64,000 nucleotides of DNA from Gammaproteobacteria bacterium (GTDB lineage: Bacteria; Pseudomonadota; Gammaproteobacteria; Steroidobacterales; Steroidobacteraceae), in contig JAHEAZ010000002.1 of NCBI GenBank assembly GCA_024642505.1, forward strand, positions 1 to 64,000, read 5' to 3'. Under the pieces are notes generated by a model. The model did not search any database. It was not told the DNA's origin and worked only from the letters and a program-made list of their open reading frames with translations. Positions 12,368-21,938 of this stretch are shown piece after piece; the first letter of the stretch is position 1; the number at the start of each line of letters is the position of its first letter. Made by a program: the position numbers and the translations under genes.

Positions 12368-12958
12368 TCAGCGTGACGCCACCGCATTCGCATAGTGAAC
12401 CTGCACCAGGGAATTCATCAGCGTTACCCGCTCGCGCCAGAGTTCTTCGGCGATCTCGGGCGCATTGGGTTCCAGCGAGACGGTGGTAATCCTGTCGTCG
12501 ACGAAAGCCAGCCGGTCTTCGAGCGCCGCCACGGTATAGGCGGTACCTACCCTGGTCGTCCGCAGCTGGGGCAGTCCCGCAAGGTAGGCTTCGAGTCTCG
12601 CGTTCTGCGCGACCAAGCCATCCAGCGGCGGCCGCGGCGCTGGCTCGGCGGCAGAACCGCTGACCCCGGCAGGCTGGCGAACCAACAGCATCGCCGTCAC
12701 CAGCATCAACACCAGGGTTGCCGCCATGGCATAGACGGCTGGTCCAGGTGCGGCCGGCGTGCTACGGCGCTCAAGCGTCGAGAGAGTGCCTGCCCAGGCA
12801 GTAACAGGCGCTGGCAAGGCTGCGAGCGATCGCAATCCATCCCGAACGGCACCCAGTCGCGACAACTCCGCGCGGCAACCGGTACAGCCACGCACGTGCG
12901 CGGTTAGCTGGCGCCTGCCCGCAGCCATCTCGCTCAGCTCGTGGAAATCGGCGTGCAT
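12368..12958 (-). CDS. zinc-finger (ZAS-like) anti-sigma factor with a single TM segment
   Basis: HVRGCTGCRAELSRL (HxxxCxxC) near the N-terminus; TM VYAMAATLVLMLVTAMLLV. Overlaps the 3' end of the ECF sigma gene. Confidence 0.78.
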   Translation of the reverse strand: MHADFHELSEMAAGRRQLTAHVRGCTGCRAELSRLGAVRDGLRSLAALPAPVTAWAGTLSTLERRSTPAAPGPAVYAMAATLVLMLVTAMLLVRQPAGVSGSAAEPAPRPPLDGLVAQNARLEAYLAGLPQLRTTRVGTAYTVAALEDRLAFVDDRITTVSLEPNAPEIAEELWRERVTLMNSLVQVHYANAVASR

Positions 12959-13530
12959 GCCGGCGCCTCCTCTGCCTGCCCGGGGGCTTCGCCTCCGAAC
13001 CCGTTGCGCAGCCGCGAGTGAGCCCGCGACAGCTGCGATTTGGAAAAGCTCACCGTGCGGCCCATTGCCACGGCAATCTCCTCGTGGGTGTAGCCCTCCA
13101 CGTCATGCAGCCAGACCACTGCCCTGGCAGTGGCTGACAGGCTCGCAAGCATCTGCTCGAGGTCGGTGCAATGATCTACGCGGCCCGACTCGCCCGGGGT
13201 TACGGGGCTGACCTCAGGCCGGAGCTCGAGCCATTCCAGGCTCCGGTGCCAAGGTGAGCGCAGGTACATGAGGCTACGGCGGACGGCGATCGAGCGGATC
13301 CACATCTGCAGCGGCGCCCGGCCCTCGAAGGAACCGATGTGCTGAATGACGTCGGCAAAGGTCTCCTGCAGAAGGTCCTCGGCGACCGCCTCGCGCCGCA
13401 CCAGGCGCCGGATCAAGGTGTATACCGCGGTGGAACACTCGAGGTAGACACGCTCCAAGGCGCGAGCTTCGCCACGCCTGGCTGCAGCAACCGTGGCATC
13501 GCTGATCTGGATATCGCTGAACCTCGTCAT
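12934..13530 (-). CDS. ECF-type RNA polymerase sigma factor
   Basis: MTRFSDIQISDATVAAARRGEARALERVYLECSTAVYTLIRRLVRREAVAEDLLQETFADV...LASLSATARAVVWLHDVEGYTHEEIAVAMGRTVSFSKSQLSRAHSRL, with sigma regions 2 and 4. The ORF-track extension to 13755 crosses a tRNA gene and is rejected. Confidence 0.9.
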   Translation of the reverse strand: MTRFSDIQISDATVAAARRGEARALERVYLECSTAVYTLIRRLVRREAVAEDLLQETFADVIQHIGSFEGRAPLQMWIRSIAVRRSLMYLRSPWHRSLEWLELRPEVSPVTPGESGRVDHCTDLEQMLASLSATARAVVWLHDVEGYTHEEIAVAMGRTVSFSKSQLSRAHSRLRNGFGGEAPGQAEEAPACTPISTS

Positions 13531-13628
13531 CTGGATGCTTAGATGCGTCGCCGGCACAAATGGTCGCAGCGAGCTGGGGCAGCTGTACTGCGCCGATGCT
13601 CCTGCAGGGCGGGGCCGCCCGAGTGGAC

Positions 13629-13715
13629 TGGTGCCGGGAGCGAGACTCGAACTCGCACGATGTTGCCACCGGTGGATTTTGAGTCCACTGCGTCTACCAA
13701 TTCCGCCATCCCGGC
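13629..13715 (-). tRNA. tRNA-Leu (anticodon CAA)
   Basis: Reverse complement GCCGGGATGGCGGAATTGGTAGACGCAGTGGACTCAAAATCCACCGGTGGCAACATCGTGCGAGTTCGAGTCTCGCTCCCGGCACCA: 7-bp acceptor, long variable arm, loop CTCAAAA with CAA, encoded CCA end. Confidence 0.95.
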
Positions 13716-13790
13716 CGGCCGCGGAAGTATAGGCGATTGGCGGACTGGACCGCACTTGGCAGCAGCCGCCGCGGCACCGACAATGTAAGC

Positions 13791-14348
13791 ATGAACTTTT
13801 GCCCCAACTGTGGACAGCCGGTCGCCGTCATGGTTCCGGAGGGCGACCACCTGCCAAGGCATGTATGTGCCGCGTGCGCATTGGTTCACTACCAGAACCC
13901 CAAGATCATCGTAGGCTGCGTTCCCGAGCACGACGGGCGGATCCTGCTCTGCCGCCGTGCCATCGAGCCACGCCTCGGCTTCTGGACCATCCCGGCGGGG
14001 TTCATGGAAAACGACGAGACCTTGCAGCAGGGGGCCGCCCGCGAGTCCCTGGAAGAGGCGCTCGCGGAGGTGGAGATCGGCTCGCCGCTGGCGATCGTTC
14101 ACGTCCTGCATGCCCACCAGGTGCACGTGATGTTCCGGGCGCGGCTGGCGCAGCCGCGCTTCGGCGTGGGCGCCGAGAGCCTGGAGGTCGGTCTGTATCG
14201 GCCAGAGGAGATTCCCTGGCGGGAAATCGCCTTCCCCAGCGTCGAGTTCGCGCTGGAGCGTTACCTCGATGACCGCGAGGCGGGCCGCGATGCGCTGCAT
14301 TTCACGGCGATCGACCGCCGTCTGCCCCGGCACCGGGAACTGGGATAG
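13791..14348 (+). CDS. NUDIX hydrolase with N-terminal zinc ribbon
   Basis: MNFCPNCGQPV...HVCAACALVHYQNPKIIVGCVPEHDGRILLCRRAIEPRLGFWTIPAGFMENDETLQQGAARESLEEALAEV (Nudix box). Confidence 0.9.
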   Translation: MNFCPNCGQPVAVMVPEGDHLPRHVCAACALVHYQNPKIIVGCVPEHDGRILLCRRAIEPRLGFWTIPAGFMENDETLQQGAARESLEEALAEVEIGSPLAIVHVLHAHQVHVMFRARLAQPRFGVGAESLEVGLYRPEEIPWREIAFPSVEFALERYLDDREAGRDALHFTAIDRRLPRHRELG

Positions 14349-14427
14349 GACCGGGCGCCTGTGGCAAGATAGCGCCCCCGGCGGGCCGGGCCGCCCGCCG
14401 ATTTACTGAGCTTTAGGAGTCGCGAGG

Positions 14428-14751
14428 ATGACGTTCGTCGTCACCGAAAACTGCATCAAGTGCAAGTACATGGATTGCGTGGAGGTATGTCCCGTCGACT
14501 GCTTCCATGAGGGGCCCAATTTCCTGGTCATCGACCCGGACGAGTGCATTGATTGCACGCTTTGCGAACCGGAATGCCCGATCGAGGCAATCTTCTCCGA
14601 GGAGGAACTGCCGCAGGGCCAGGAGCAGTTCATACAGCTGAACGCGGAGCTGGCCAAGCAGTGGCCGGTCATCACGGAAAAGGGCGAGGCGCCCGCCGAC
14701 GCGGACGAGTGGAGGGGCGTCGAAGGCAAGTTGTCCAAGCTGGAACGCTGA
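14428..14751 (+). CDS. fdxA: 7Fe ferredoxin FdxA
   Basis: [56 protein letters not shown]. Confidence 0.95.
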   Translation: MTFVVTENCIKCKYMDCVEVCPVDCFHEGPNFLVIDPDECIDCTLCEPECPIEAIFSEEELPQGQEQFIQLNAELAKQWPVITEKGEAPADADEWRGVEGKLSKLER

Positions 14752-14774
14752 AACGGGTCACCTAGATCGGGACA

Positions 14775-14797
14775 GGGCCGCCCTGCACGGGCAGCCC
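14775..14797. terminator. possible bidirectional hairpin between convergent fdxA and dsbC
   Basis: GGGCcGCCC TGCAC GGGCaGCCC, two 4-bp blocks around one mismatch. No clear T-tract. Confidence 0.4.
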
Positions 14798-14825
14798 GGT
14801 TGCACTGGACACGGATTTTCCCGGG

Positions 14826-15557
14826 TCAGCCCTTGCCGCCGAGCGACTTCAGGTGCTCGACCAGGCGCGCCGCCGGCAGGTAGCCGGCAATATACTCGCC
14901 GGTTTCGGTATAAATGCCGGGGGTGCCGCGGATCCCAAGGTCGCGGCCGAGTTCATACTGGCGGGCGACCGGGCTCGCGCAGGACTTCGCCTGGATTTCC
15001 TCGCCGCGCTTGGCGCGGGTCAGGGCGTCGTTTCGATCGGCGCTGCACATCACCGCTTCAGCCTTCTTCCACGCCGGACTGCCCGGGCCATTACGCGGAT
15101 ACATCAGGTAGCGGACGCGCACGCCCAGCTTGTTGAGCTCAGACATTTCCGCATGCAGCTTGCGGCAATAGGCACAGTCGACATCGGTGAAGACATCGAC
15201 CGTGTACTTGTAGTCTTTCGGCCCGAACACGATCGCATCCTCGTCGCGGATGCCCTTCAGCAATGCAATACGGCTGGCCGCCCGCCTGGCCTCCGTGAGG
15301 TTGGCGCGCGATTCCATGTCGTAGACGTCGCCATCTATATAGAAGCGCCCGTCTTCGGAGACGTATCCGACCTCGGAACCGGAGGAGACTTCGTACAGCC
15401 CCGGAACCGGTGAGGGGGTGATGTCTTCCGGCCGGACGTCAAGACGCTCGGCGATCCTGGCGCGAACGTCCTTGTTGGGGGAGTCCGCGCCGCAAGCGCT
15501 GGTCGCGACCAGCGACGCAACGACAACCGCGGCCGCGGCACAAGACAAGAAACGCAT
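14826..15557 (-). CDS. dsbC: DsbC-like thiol:disulfide interchange protein
   Basis: Signal peptide MRFLSCAAAAVVVASLVATSACG; DVFTDVDCAYCRKLHAEMSELNKLGVRVRYLMYPRNG; RGTPGIYTETGEYIAGYLPAARLVEHL. Confidence 0.9.
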   Translation of the reverse strand: MRFLSCAAAAVVVASLVATSACGADSPNKDVRARIAERLDVRPEDITPSPVPGLYEVSSGSEVGYVSEDGRFYIDGDVYDMESRANLTEARRAASRIALLKGIRDEDAIVFGPKDYKYTVDVFTDVDCAYCRKLHAEMSELNKLGVRVRYLMYPRNGPGSPAWKKAEAVMCSADRNDALTRAKRGEEIQAKSCASPVARQYELGRDLGIRGTPGIYTETGEYIAGYLPAARLVEHLKSLGGKG

Positions 15558-15647
15558 CGTGGGCAACCTCCCGGCGGGCATGATGGGTCAGACAGCAGGC
15601 TGACGCGACAGTTCACGCGCCGGCCGCGAAGTCTACCAGAGGCCGAA

Positions 15648-16607
15648 TTAGCCGCGGGGATGGTGCAGCGAGTGCAGGTCCTTCATGCGCTCCCGGGCGA
15701 CATGCGTATAGATCTGGGTCGTCGACAGGTCGCTGTGGCCGAGCAGCATCTGCACCACCCGCAGGTCGGCGCCATGGTTCAACAGGTGCGTAGCGAAAGC
15801 GTGGCGCAAGGTGTGCGGCGACAGTTCCTTGGAGATTTCGGCCCGCGCCGCGTAGCGCTTGATGATGTGCCAGAAGGCCTGACGTGTCATGCGGTCGCCA
15901 CGCCGGGTCGGGAACAGGTAGTCGGTCTGGCGATCCAGCAGGATCTCGCCGCGCGGCCCGGACGAGAAGTCCGCGATCCAGCGCATGGCTTCCTCGCCCA
16001 GCGGGATCAGCCGCTCACGGTTGCCCTTGCCAAGAATGCGAATGACGCCCTGGTTCAGGTTGACCTGGTTCTGCCGGAGATTGACCAGCTCCGATACCCT
16101 CAGGCCGGTCGCGTAAAGGACCTCGAGCATGGCCCGGTCCCGGTGACCCAGCGGGTCGGAAACGACGGGCGCCGCAAGCAGCGAGTCGACCTCGGACTCG
16201 CTGAGGGACTTTGGCAGGGACCTGCCGATCTTCGGCATGGCGATCTGCGCGGTGGGGTCTTCCACCAGAATGCCTTCGCGTACCAGGTAGCGGAAGAAGC
16301 GGCGGAAGCTCGACAGCTGCCGCGCCGTGCTCCTGGGTCGCGCGCCGGTCTCAACCCGCCAGGCGATGAAGCCGAGCAAGTCGTTGCGGGTAGTCCGGGT
16401 GATTTGCACGCCGCGGGCCGCGAGCCAGCGCCCGAGTGCCGTCAGGTCGGCGCGGTAGGCGGCAAGGGTGTTGGGCGACAGGCCCCGCTCCATCCAGACC
16501 GCGTCGAGGAATCTTCCGATCGCGGGATCAGCCGGATCTTCCGCGGCCTCGGCCGCGGCTAGCGTGACTGCCCTGACGGAAGTGGAGGATTTCATGGCTG
16601 AGCTCAT
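15648..16607 (-). CDS. xerD: site-specific tyrosine recombinase XerD
   Basis: FLDAVWMERGLSPNTLAAYRADL...LYATGLRVSELVNLRQNQVNL...LSPHTLRHAFATHLLNHGADLRVVQMLLGHSDLSTTQIYTHVARERMKDLHSLHHPRG. Confidence 0.95.
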   Translation of the reverse strand: MSSAMKSSTSVRAVTLAAAEAAEDPADPAIGRFLDAVWMERGLSPNTLAAYRADLTALGRWLAARGVQITRTTRNDLLGFIAWRVETGARPRSTARQLSSFRRFFRYLVREGILVEDPTAQIAMPKIGRSLPKSLSESEVDSLLAAPVVSDPLGHRDRAMLEVLYATGLRVSELVNLRQNQVNLNQGVIRILGKGNRERLIPLGEEAMRWIADFSSGPRGEILLDRQTDYLFPTRRGDRMTRQAFWHIIKRYAARAEISKELSPHTLRHAFATHLLNHGADLRVVQMLLGHSDLSTTQIYTHVARERMKDLHSLHHPRG

Positions 16608-16793
16608 GCCCTTCGCGCGCCTCTTGCTGCCTTCATTTCCGGGATGCCGCCTGTGGCGCCAGCCCCGGCCTTGCTACAGAATGCAGACGCAGTATGGGTG
16701 TGCCCCCCCCAGTAAGGCGTGACCAGTCTCACAATTGGTCGTCACCATTAACATAACCGGAACCAGTTCACAGATTATGGCCAACGGTCGCTG

Positions 16794-17522
16794 ATGCCTC
16801 GTCACTTGCTTCGTTCCGCGTGGGGAATCTACGTCGGGCTGGCCTTCGCTACGCTGCTGATCCTCGCCGTTCTATGCGTAGTGTTGCTGCCGACGGTCAA
16901 GCTGCGCCGTGACGCCTCCCACGCTCTCGCAAGGCTGTTCTTCGCGGTCTCCGGGCTGCCCTTCCAGGTGCGCGGTAACCAGCACCTGCCCGACGCTCAG
17001 GCTGTGGTCGTCGCCAATCACGCGAGCTACCTCGATGGCCCGTTGCTGTACGCCGCGCTGCCCCCGCGATTCGGCTTCGTCATCAAGAAGGAGGTCGTCG
17101 GCATACCCCTGGCGGGCTGGCTGCTCCGTCGCCTCGGCCACGAGTTCGTGGACCGCCACGACAAGGCGGAAAGCGCCAAGGATGCGCGGCGCATCCTCAA
17201 GGCCGCCTTCAAGGGAGACTCGGTGGCGTTCTTTCCCGAGGGAACCTTCAGCGAGACGCCCGGCCTGGCCCGCTTTCACAGCGGCGCCTTCGTCACTGCA
17301 GCCAAGGCGGGAATGCCGGTCGTTCCAGTTGTCATTCACGGCGCGCGCCATATCCTGCCCGCCAATTGCTGGTGGCCGCGCCGCGGACCGCTGTCTCTCG
17401 ATATTCTCGAACCGTTGCCACCACCGGGTCCCGGCGAAACGAACGGTGCGGCGCGGCTCCGGGACGAGACGCGGCGCCGCATCCTGGCGCGCCTGGAAGA
17501 GCCTGATCTGGTGGGAGAATGA
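16794..17522 (+). CDS. lysophospholipid/1-acyl-glycerol-3-phosphate acyltransferase, PlsC family
   Basis: VVVANHASYLDGPLLYAALP (HX4D), FFPEGTFSETPGLARFHSGAF. Confidence 0.88.
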   Translation: MPRHLLRSAWGIYVGLAFATLLILAVLCVVLLPTVKLRRDASHALARLFFAVSGLPFQVRGNQHLPDAQAVVVANHASYLDGPLLYAALPPRFGFVIKKEVVGIPLAGWLLRRLGHEFVDRHDKAESAKDARRILKAAFKGDSVAFFPEGTFSETPGLARFHSGAFVTAAKAGMPVVPVVIHGARHILPANCWWPRRGPLSLDILEPLPPPGPGETNGAARLRDETRRRILARLEEPDLVGE

Positions 17523-17560
17523 ACGATACAGCATCAGCGGTGAGCCATGCGGCTCACCGT

Positions 17561-20500
17561 TCACATGTTCCGCCGGTACTGTCCCCCGACCGCGTATAGC
17601 GCGTTGGAGATGCGCCCGAGCGAGGAAAACTTCACAGCCTCCATCAGTTCCTGGAAGACATTGCCGCCCGAGGCCGCCACGTCCCGCAAGCGCGCCAGCG
17701 CCGCCGGCTGACGGTCGGCCCACGCCGCATTGAAGGCGCGAACCGCGGCCACCTGGTCGAGCTTTTCCTGCTCGGTCGAGCGAATCAGTTCTGCGGGCCG
17801 CGACTCTTCGCCTCCCTGCCGGTCCGGCAAGAACGTGTTGACGCCGACGATCGGCAGGCTGCCGTCGTGCTTCCTTTGCTCGTAGTAGAGCGACTCTTCC
17901 TGGATCTTGCCACGCTGGTACATGGTCTCCATGGCGCCCAGCACCCCACCGCGCTCGGACAGGCTCTCGAATTCGCGATAGACAGCCTCCTCCACCATGT
18001 CGGTCAATTGCTCGAGCATGAACGAGCCCTGCCAGGGATTCTGGTTCTTGTTGAGTCCCAGCTCCCTGGCAATGATCAGCTGGATGGCCACGGCCCGTCG
18101 GACACTCTCCTCGGTCGGCGTCGTGAGCGCCTCGTCATAGGCGTTGGTATGCAGGCTGTTGCAGCTGTCGAACAACGCATACAGCGCCTGCAAGGTGGTG
18201 CGGATATCGTTGAACTGGATCTCCTGGGCGTGGAGCGACCTGCCCGATGTCTGGATGTGGTACTTGAGCATCTGGCTGCGGGGCGACGCCCGGTAGACCT
18301 CACGCATCGCCCGCGCCCAGATGCGCCGCGCGACCCGTCCGATGACCGCGTACTCGGGATCCATTCCATTTGAGAAGAAGAACGACAGGTTCGGCGCAAA
18401 GTCGTCGATCTCCATGCCACGGGCCAGGTAGTACTCGACGATCGTAAAGCCGTTGGCCAGCGTGAAGGCCAGCTGGCTGATCGGATTCGCGCCGGCCTCC
18501 GCGATGTGATAGCCGGAAATTGAAACTGAGTAGAAGTTCCGGACGTCCTGCTCGCTGAAATACTGCTGTACGTCGCCCATCATCCTGAGCGCAAACTCGG
18601 TCGAAAAGATGCAGGTGTTCTGGGCCTGATCCTCCTTGAGGATATCGGCCTGGACAGTCCCACGTACGCTGGCCAGCGCTTCCGCCTTGAGCCTCGCGTA
18701 GGTCGCCTCGTCGACCAGCTGGTCCCCGCTCACCCCGAGCAGGCCCAGCCCGAAGCCGTCGTTGCCCGCGGGCAAGTCGCCCTGATAACGAGGGCGCTCG
18801 CGCCCATCGTAGATTGAATGGATCCTGCTCTCGGCCTCCTCCCAGCGCCCGTTCTCCCTGAGGAAGTGCTCGACCCGCTGGTCAATGGCAGTGTTCATGA
18901 ACATCGCCAGGATCATCGGCGCCGGGCCGTTGATCGTCATGGACACCGATGTCGTCGGCGAACAGAGATCGAAACCCGAGTAGAGCTTCTTCATGTCGTC
19001 GAGCGACGCGATCGACACGCCCGAGTTGCCGATGCGTCCGTAGATGTCGGGACGCTCGTCCGGGTCCTCGCCATAGAGTGTGGTCGAATCGAAGGCCGTC
19101 GACAGGCGCGCTGACTTGTGCCCGCCGGCCAGGTAATGGAAGCGCCGGTTGGTGCGCTCTGGCGCGCCCTCACCCGCGAACATCCGGGTCGGATCCTCAT
19201 CCTCCCGTCGGTAGGGATAGATGCCGGCCGTGTAGGGATAGGATCCGGGCAGGCTCTCGACCATCAGGAAGTCGAGCAGGTCGCCCCAGTCACGGTGCCG
19301 CGGGATCGCGATCTTCGGGACCCGCTGGTGCGAAAGCGTCTCCGTATAGTTCGAGCCGCGAACCTCCCGGCCGCGAACTTCGTAGGAATATTCGTCGTCA
19401 GTAGCGTCCCTGGCCCGCCGTGGCCAGGACTTGAGCAATGCGATGCCTTCAGCTCCGATGCGGTCGAGTGCCTCATTGTAGTGGCGCCGCAGGCTGGCGA
19501 GGCTCTCGTCGGCGACAGACAGGTCTGCCTCCACGTAGCGATCGAGCGGCCTGGGTAACCTGGCGTCGGACAAGACCTCGAGCGCGCGGTGCAGGCCGTG
19601 CGCGCGGCTGGCCGCCTCCGCCGATTCCTTCGCGGCCCGGTGTGCTCGCCGGCCGCTCGCGGCGATCTCGGCCAGGTAACGCACGCGCTCGCCCGGGATG
19701 ATCGCCTGCCGCCGGGGCAGTCCCAGCGGCGCGAGCCCCTCTGGCCGCCAGGTGCTTACTCCGCCCCATTGCTTGTCCAGACGGGCGCAGACTTCCGCAA
19801 ACAGCGTGTTCACGCCCGGGTCGTTGAACTGGCTGGCAATGGTGGGGTAGACCGGCAACTGCTCGGGTGCAACGCCGAACAGCTTGCGATTGCGTCCTAC
19901 CTGCTTGCGCACGTCACGCAGCGCGTCCTCGGCACCGCGCTTCTCGTACTTGTTCAGCACGATGAAGTCCGCAAAATCCAGCATGTCGATCTTCTCCAGC
20001 TGGCTCGCTGCACCGTATTCGCTGGTCATGACATAGATCGACAGGTCCACCATGTCCACGATCTCGGTGTCGCTCTGGCCGATGCCGGCTGTCTCCACCA
20101 CGATCAGCGCGAAACCCGCCCACTTGAGCAACTGGATGGTGTCGGTGAGCACCGCGCTGGTTGCGAGGTGCGCGCGCCGGGTTGCCAGCGAACGCATGAA
20201 TACCTGCTCGCTGGCCAGCGCGTTCATTCGGATCCGGTCGCCGAGCAGCGCACCGCCAGAGCGGCGCCGGGTCGGGTCCATCGCCACCACCGCGATCTTG
20301 CGCCCTGGAAAGAAGCGCACGATCCGGCTCAACAGTTCGTCGGTCAGCGAGGACTTGCCTGCGCCCCCGGTGCCAGTGATGCCGATTACGGGCGGCCGAT
20401 TGAGGGTCTTCGCCGCCGCGCCGCGGATCTCGCTGGTCTCGGCCGGGTCGCCCCGTTCGAGCACGGAGATTGTCCGGGCGATCTGCATGCTGTCTCCGGC

Positions 20501-21001
20501 GCGGGGCGCTTCCAGCCTGAATGCGGGTCGCTGCCACGCGCGGACGCGCCGGAACACGTCGTCGATCATGCCCTCGAGACCGAGCCTCAGGCCGTCGTCA
20601 GGCGTGTAGATCTTCTCTATGCCGTAGGCCTCGAGCCCCTCCACCTCCTGTGGCGCGATCGTGCCGCCGCCGCCCACCACCACCCGTATGTGTTCGGCGC
20701 CGAGGCCCCTGAGCATGTCGACCATATAGCGGAAGTATTCGTTGTGGCCACCCTGGTAGCTGCTTACCGCGATGCCATCCGCATCTTCCTGGATCGCGGC
20801 GCGGACGATGTCGGCGACGCTGCGGTTGTGGCCGAGGTGAACGACCTCGGCACCGTGCGACTGCAGGATCCTGCGAATGATGTTGATGGCAGCATCGTGA
20901 CCGTCGAACAGCGAAGCGGCGCTGATGAAGCGCAACGGCACGCCCGCCTCCTGCCCCTCGGGATTCGGCTCGGAAATCCTGCCGGTGCGGCCTGTGTTCA
21001 T
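17561..21001 (-). CDS. icmF: fused acyl-CoA mutase: B12-binding domain + MeaB-like G-protein + mutase large subunit (IcmF type)
   Basis: N-terminal SLFDGHDAAINIIRRILQSHGAEVVHLGHNRS (cobalamin-binding DxHxxG-like motif), GITGTGGAGKSSLTDELL (G1 motif), then mutase FMNTAIDQRVEHFLR and QNTCIFSTEFALRMMGDVQQYF; 1146 aa. Confidence 0.93.
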   Translation of the reverse strand: MNTGRTGRISEPNPEGQEAGVPLRFISAASLFDGHDAAINIIRRILQSHGAEVVHLGHNRSVADIVRAAIQEDADGIAVSSYQGGHNEYFRYMVDMLRGLGAEHIRVVVGGGGTIAPQEVEGLEAYGIEKIYTPDDGLRLGLEGMIDDVFRRVRAWQRPAFRLEAPRAGDSMQIARTISVLERGDPAETSEIRGAAAKTLNRPPVIGITGTGGAGKSSLTDELLSRIVRFFPGRKIAVVAMDPTRRRSGGALLGDRIRMNALASEQVFMRSLATRRAHLATSAVLTDTIQLLKWAGFALIVVETAGIGQSDTEIVDMVDLSIYVMTSEYGAASQLEKIDMLDFADFIVLNKYEKRGAEDALRDVRKQVGRNRKLFGVAPEQLPVYPTIASQFNDPGVNTLFAEVCARLDKQWGGVSTWRPEGLAPLGLPRRQAIIPGERVRYLAEIAASGRRAHRAAKESAEAASRAHGLHRALEVLSDARLPRPLDRYVEADLSVADESLASLRRHYNEALDRIGAEGIALLKSWPRRARDATDDEYSYEVRGREVRGSNYTETLSHQRVPKIAIPRHRDWGDLLDFLMVESLPGSYPYTAGIYPYRREDEDPTRMFAGEGAPERTNRRFHYLAGGHKSARLSTAFDSTTLYGEDPDERPDIYGRIGNSGVSIASLDDMKKLYSGFDLCSPTTSVSMTINGPAPMILAMFMNTAIDQRVEHFLRENGRWEEAESRIHSIYDGRERPRYQGDLPAGNDGFGLGLLGVSGDQLVDEATYARLKAEALASVRGTVQADILKEDQAQNTCIFSTEFALRMMGDVQQYFSEQDVRNFYSVSISGYHIAEAGANPISQLAFTLANGFTIVEYYLARGMEIDDFAPNLSFFFSNGMDPEYAVIGRVARRIWARAMREVYRASPRSQMLKYHIQTSGRSLHAQEIQFNDIRTTLQALYALFDSCNSLHTNAYDEALTTPTEESVRRAVAIQLIIARELGLNKNQNPWQGSFMLEQLTDMVEEAVYREFESLSERGGVLGAMETMYQRGKIQEESLYYEQRKHDGSLPIVGVNTFLPDRQGGEESRPAELIRSTEQEKLDQVAAVRAFNAAWADRQPAALARLRDVAASGGNVFQELMEAVKFSSLGRISNALYAVGGQYRRNM

Positions 21002-21021
21002 GCTAGCCCCTCAAGCCTACC

Positions 21022-21041
21022 TAATTGTTTCATAACAATTA
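21022..21041. promoter_or_regulatory. candidate operator dyad in the icmF/tetR divergent intergenic region
   Basis: TAATTGTT-TCAT-AACAATTA, perfect 8-bp arms. A second shorter dyad TTACT-ATTG-AGTAA lies at 21053-21066. Confidence 0.55.
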
Positions 21042-21167
21042 TTCCAAAAAACTTACTATTGAGTAATGTTTCGTGTGCCAGTATGATTGCCAGCACGCAC
21101 CGGCGTCAACCACCGGCCCCGCAGGCTGGCGCCGGCTGGTCGGCCCCACCCAATCTGAAGAACGCCC

Positions 21168-21830
21168 ATGGCTCGACTCACCTGCCCCAGCACTGCCCAA
21201 GCCAGCACGCCAGGCGGGTCAGCCACATGGCCGTCGCGTCGTCACCGCAACCACTCACTCAAGCGCGAAGTTGTCGTCCGCGCCGCCGCGCGCGCGTTCA
21301 ACGCCAAGGGCTTCCACAACGCGTCGCTGGACGACATTGCCGCTGCTCTGGGCGTGTCCAAGCCGACCGTCTATTACTATGTCGAGAGCAAGGAGCAGCT
21401 CCTGTTCGAGTGCTTCCAGGCCGGCCTCGAGCGCATCCGTGCCGGCCTGCGGGAGGTCGAGCACTCACCCCGGCCCGGGCGCGAGCGCCTGGACGAAGTC
21501 GTCCGTCACTACGCCGAGGCCGTCGCCTCGGAGTTCGGCTGGTGCATGGTGCGCGCTGAAGACCAGGACCTCGGCCCCGAGCTCAGCCTCCATATCAAGA
21601 AGCTCAAGGCTGAAATCGATCGCGGCATGCGGCGACTGCTTGACGAGGGCATTCGCGACGGCTCGATCGAGCCCTGCGACACCAAGATGACCGCCTTCGC
21701 GATGGCTGGCGCTCTGAACTGGATCGCGCATTGGTACCGCGAGAACCAGCCCATGACCCCGGCGCAGGTAGCCGACAAGTTCGTTGCGGTGTTCGAGGTC
21801 GGGCTCCTACCGCGCAGGACACCGGCCTGA
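21168..21830 (+). CDS. TetR/AcrR family transcriptional regulator
   Basis: KREVVVRAAARAFNAKGFHNASLDDIAAALGVSKPTVYYYVESKEQLLFECF, a TetR HTH. Confidence 0.92.
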   Translation: MARLTCPSTAQASTPGGSATWPSRRHRNHSLKREVVVRAAARAFNAKGFHNASLDDIAAALGVSKPTVYYYVESKEQLLFECFQAGLERIRAGLREVEHSPRPGRERLDEVVRHYAEAVASEFGWCMVRAEDQDLGPELSLHIKKLKAEIDRGMRRLLDEGIRDGSIEPCDTKMTAFAMAGALNWIAHWYRENQPMTPAQVADKFVAVFEVGLLPRRTPA

Positions 21831-21938
21831 TAGCCGCCGGCGTCGACCTTGGTCGGGCTGACTCAGGAAATTTTGCAGAGCAAAATCCAGCCGGGTTAGA
21901 CTGCGGTACAGCTGCTGCAATACACGGGAAAGATAACC

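Noticed and set aside
13531-13755. N-terminal extension of the ECF sigma ORF
   Set aside because: It translates through the tRNA-Leu gene; the conserved sigma region begins at MTRFSDIQ (13530).
16698-16740. C-tract and GACCA...TGGTC partial dyad between xerD and plsC
   Set aside because: Short arms (5 bp) with a 10-nt gap; too weak to call an operator or terminator.
19589-21559. 656-aa plus-strand ORF
   Set aside because: Antisense to icmF running into the TetR gene; low-complexity composition, no motif.
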